Shown: one piece after another, positions 5,308 to 6,982 of the stretch | Layout: every line of letters begins with the position of its first letter | Numbering within the stretch: position 1 is the stretch's first letter | Assembly: GCA_964525785.1 (NCBI GenBank) | Contig: CAZGIX010000225.1 | Coordinates: 1-6,982, forward strand | Length of the DNA: 6,982 bases | DNA from: JAQBDA01 sp964525785 | Lineage (GTDB): Bacteria; Chloroflexota; Anaerolineae; Anaerolineales; UBA4823 | Direction of reading: 5' to 3' | The notes under the pieces: model-generated | Databases searched by the model: none | Told to the model about the DNA's origin: nothing | Seen by the model: the letters and a program-made list of their open reading frames with translations, nothing else | Made by a program: the position numbers and the translations under genes

Positions 5308-6729
5308 ATGGCTACTCCTCCTAAACAGCCCATCCAGACCAAGAAGCACCTGGCGCGCATGCAGCGCGAGAAGAGGCAGCAGCGCTATTTGTTGCTAGGC
5401 AGCGTTGTAACCGTGGCGCTGGTATTGCTGGTAATCCTGTACGGCGCCCTGAATGAAACAGTCTTGAAATCCCGCCAGCCCGTGGCGATCGTCAATGGAA
5501 AGCAAATCTCCACACGAGATTTCCAGACGCGCGTGCGTTATAACCGACAACAGCTGATCAACAGCGCCGCCTATACATATCAGATCGCTCAGCTTTTCGG
5601 CGACAGTCCAGAAACTCAATATAACTTTGTCAGCCAGCTGTCCCAGATTCAAGCCCAAATGGAATCGCAAACCATCGGCCAGCAGACCCTGGATCAGCTC
5701 ATCGACGAGGCTTTGATCCGCCAGGAAGCTGAAAAGCGAGGCATCACCATTTCACAGGACGAGCTACAGGCTGAGGTGGAAGGGGCGTTCGGCTTCTTCG
5801 AGAACGGCACACCCACACCGTCACCCACATTTGTGCCGCAAGCTACCTCGACGCTGTCCGCATTGCAAATGACCCTCGTCCCGCCCACGGCAACCGCCAC
5901 TGCCACACAGGAGATCACCGCCACGGCAACCATGACTGCCACGCAGGAGATCACATCCACTTCAGCCGTAAGCGCCACCCCTGTGCCTACCGCTACTGCT
6001 ACCCTGGTGCCATCCATTACTCCCACACCGGCGCCCTCTCTGACGCCCACGCCGTTTACGCGCCAACTGTTTGATGAGCAGTATGATGAAGTCATCCAGA
6101 ACTTTAAGGATAGCTTGAGCTTTGACGAAGCCGATCTGCGCAACTTGATCGAAGCGCAGCTGCTGCGAACCAAGGTGCAGGATGCGGTGCTGGAGGAGCT
6201 GGGTGTAAAATCTTCCCAGGAGCAGGTGTGGGCGAGGCATATCCTGGTGCCCGACGAGGCCCAGGCAATAACGATTACCGAACGCCTGAATAACGGAGAA
6301 GACTTCGTTGCCCTGGCAGCTGAGTTTTCGACGGATACAAGCAACAAAGACAAAGGTGGCGACCTGGACTGGTTTGGACGCGGCGCTATGGTCAAAGAGT
6401 TTGAAGATGCGGCTTTTGCCTTGCAGGTTGGTGAGATCAGCCAGCCTGTGCAAACAACCTTTGGCTGGCATATCATTCAGGCGCTGGGTCACGAGGATCG
6501 CCCGCTGACCGCCGAAGAATACCAATCCCTGCGCGAGGAACGCTTTACCGAATGGTTGACGGCGCAGCGTGACGAGGGCGAGGTCGAAACCCGCGATATC
6601 TGGCAGGAGCGCGTGCCCGAAGAACCCGCCTTCCCGCTGGAGCTGGTGGATTTTATCAACCAGGTCACCACCAACCTGTCGCAGCCGACTGCCATTCCAA
6701 CGATTGTCGCAGCGACGCCTGCACCTTAG
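5308..6729 (+). CDS. Membrane-anchored SurA/PpiC-type peptidyl-prolyl isomerase
   Basis: This probable extracytoplasmic foldase should catalyse cis-trans isomerisation of prolyl bonds in exported proteins. It has 473 residues. A basic cytoplasmic segment (1-26) precedes one transmembrane helix (about 27-48, LLLGSVVTVALVLLVILYGA), so the bulk lies outside the cell. A SurA-N-like helical region follows from about 58 (VAIVNGKQISTRDF) to 165. A Thr/Pro/Ala/Ser linker covers about 167-250. More helices follow, then a parvulin domain at about 307-395 (ARHILVPDEAQA, GGDLDWFGRGAMVKEFEDAAF, FGWHIIQALG). The TM start is not followed by a lipobox cysteine. It lies 9 bp after rpsR with no clear Shine-Dalgarno, suggesting translational coupling. 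rplI, often found here in other bacteria, is absent. Substrates are unknown. Confidence 0.9.
   Translation: MATPPKQPIQTKKHLARMQREKRQQRYLLLGSVVTVALVLLVILYGALNETVLKSRQPVAIVNGKQISTRDFQTRVRYNRQQLINSAAYTYQIAQLFGDSPETQYNFVSQLSQIQAQMESQTIGQQTLDQLIDEALIRQEAEKRGITISQDELQAEVEGAFGFFENGTPTPSPTFVPQATSTLSALQMTLVPPTATATATQEITATATMTATQEITSTSAVSATPVPTATATLVPSITPTPAPSLTPTPFTRQLFDEQYDEVIQNFKDSLSFDEADLRNLIEAQLLRTKVQDAVLEELGVKSSQEQVWARHILVPDEAQAITITERLNNGEDFVALAAEFSTDTSNKDKGGDLDWFGRGAMVKEFEDAAFALQVGEISQPVQTTFGWHIIQALGHEDRPLTAEEYQSLREERFTEWLTAQRDEGEVETRDIWQERVPEEPAFPLELVDFINQVTTNLSQPTAIPTIVAATPAP
5886..5957 (+). repeat. 36-bp tandem duplication in the foldase linker
   Basis: Units 5886-5921 and 5922-5957 share CACGGCAACC at the start and a 20-bp block (5899-5918 and 5935-5954) differing at one base. 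They encode two copies of a 12-residue Thr/Ala block containing TATQEIT. It is an in-frame expansion of the low-complexity linker. Confidence 0.8.
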
Positions 6730-6746
6730 TTTTTATCAGGATCAGC

Positions 6747-6784
6747 AAACCCCCTCCAGCTCACTTGGGAGGGGGTTTTGTTTT
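6747..6784 (+). terminator. Rho-independent terminator of the rpsF operon
   Basis: AAACCCCCTCC (6747-6757) pairs with GGAGGGGGTTT (6768-6778) around a 10-nt loop, followed by TTTTGTTTT (6776-6784). It begins 17 nt after the foldase stop. The GC-rich stem with a U-tract is a textbook terminator and fixes the 3' end of the operon. Confidence 0.95.
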
Positions 6785-6885
6785 CAATAGCCTTTAGAAT
6801 AAGCGGGTTTGGTCAGAGTCATGTGCTCTGGGGGGATGCTATTTCCTGACCTATCCTGTGAGCTACTCCTGAAAATGCCAGGTCA

Positions 6886-6914
6886 TTGACAATTCGGATA
6901 GTTCTGGGTATAAA
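6886..6914 (+). promoter_or_regulatory. Strong promoter at right edge, gene beyond window
   Basis: TTGACA (6886-6891, perfect) and TATAAA (6909-6914, five of six) are separated by 17 bp. The predicted start is near 6921. No coding start is seen before 6982, so the transcript has a leader of at least about 60 nt, or it is an RNA gene. The leader includes a small hairpin, CGACA (6953-6957) with TGTCG (6964-6968). Confidence 0.7.
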
Positions 6915-6921
6915 TATCCAG
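6904..6921. promoter_or_regulatory. Palindrome over the -10 box, candidate operator
   Basis: CTGGGTATAAATATCCAG is an 18-bp inverted repeat with one imperfect pair (G/T) and an AA centre region. It overlaps the -10 hexamer and the expected start of the right-edge promoter, where a repressor would block initiation. The regulator is unknown. Confidence 0.4.
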
Positions 6922-6982
6922 GGGATTGTTTAGACTCTTAGAACATTAACATCGACAAACTAATGTCGTTCATACAGGCTGA

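Larger units (their letters stand above)
6785..6982. other. Intergenic region after the terminator
   Basis: No coding region is supported on either strand. Apart from the promoter and palindrome it holds two small inverted repeats: CAGAG (6814-6818) with CTCTG (6826-6830), and GGTCAG (6811-6816) with CTGACC (6846-6851). Their significance is unclear. Confidence 0.5.

Noticed and set aside
5694..6476. 260-codon minus-strand frame rich in Val, Ala and Gly
   Set aside because: It is the antisense image of the Thr/Pro/Ala linker and flanks of the foldase, with no domain signal.

Overview
The window most resembles a chromosomal segment of an Anaerolineae-like member of the Chloroflexota. This is an inference from three things: the Thr/Pro-rich and Val-Thr-Glu-Ala-Pro linkers in exported proteins, a membrane-anchored parvulin-type foldase placed directly behind rpsF-ssb-rpsR where many bacteria have rplI, and a Cys-rich (zinc-type) S18. 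No single marker here proves the phylum. I see no mobile element, tRNA, rRNA, CRISPR array or phage gene.

Left half (1-4012, minus strand): a sugar-uptake cluster read right to left. A LacI-family repressor (2897-3958) has a near-consensus promoter (TTGACT, 17 bp, TATAAT) and a perfect 12-bp palindromic operator just downstream of the -10 box, which strongly suggests autoregulation. It is followed by a lipoprotein sugar-binding protein (1641-2702) and a two-domain sugar ABC ATPase (1513 to the window edge). The last two resemble Escherichia coli YtfQ and YtfR of the galactofuranose importer more closely than RbsB/RbsA or XylF/XylG. Permease genes are not in the window and should lie beyond position 1. 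A perfect 16-bp stem-loop sits between the binding-protein and ATPase genes, and two more hairpins sit between the repressor and binding-protein genes.

Middle and right (4070-6784, plus strand): a housekeeping operon transcribed away from the repressor. A probable promoter at 4070-4098 leads into a structured leader and then rpsF (S6), ssb and rpsR (S18), followed 9 bp later by a 473-residue membrane-anchored SurA/PpiC-type peptidyl-prolyl isomerase with a long Thr/Pro/Ala linker. A strong Rho-independent terminator closes the operon at 6747-6784.

Right edge (6785-6982): no gene is visible, but there is an excellent promoter (TTGACA, 17 bp, TATAAA) with a palindrome over the -10 box. It probably drives a gene that starts beyond the window.

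I did not find an unmistakably new system. The best leads are RNA and regulatory elements: the intercistronic stem-loop, the autoregulated lacI promoter, the possible S6:S18 leader, and the right-edge promoter.
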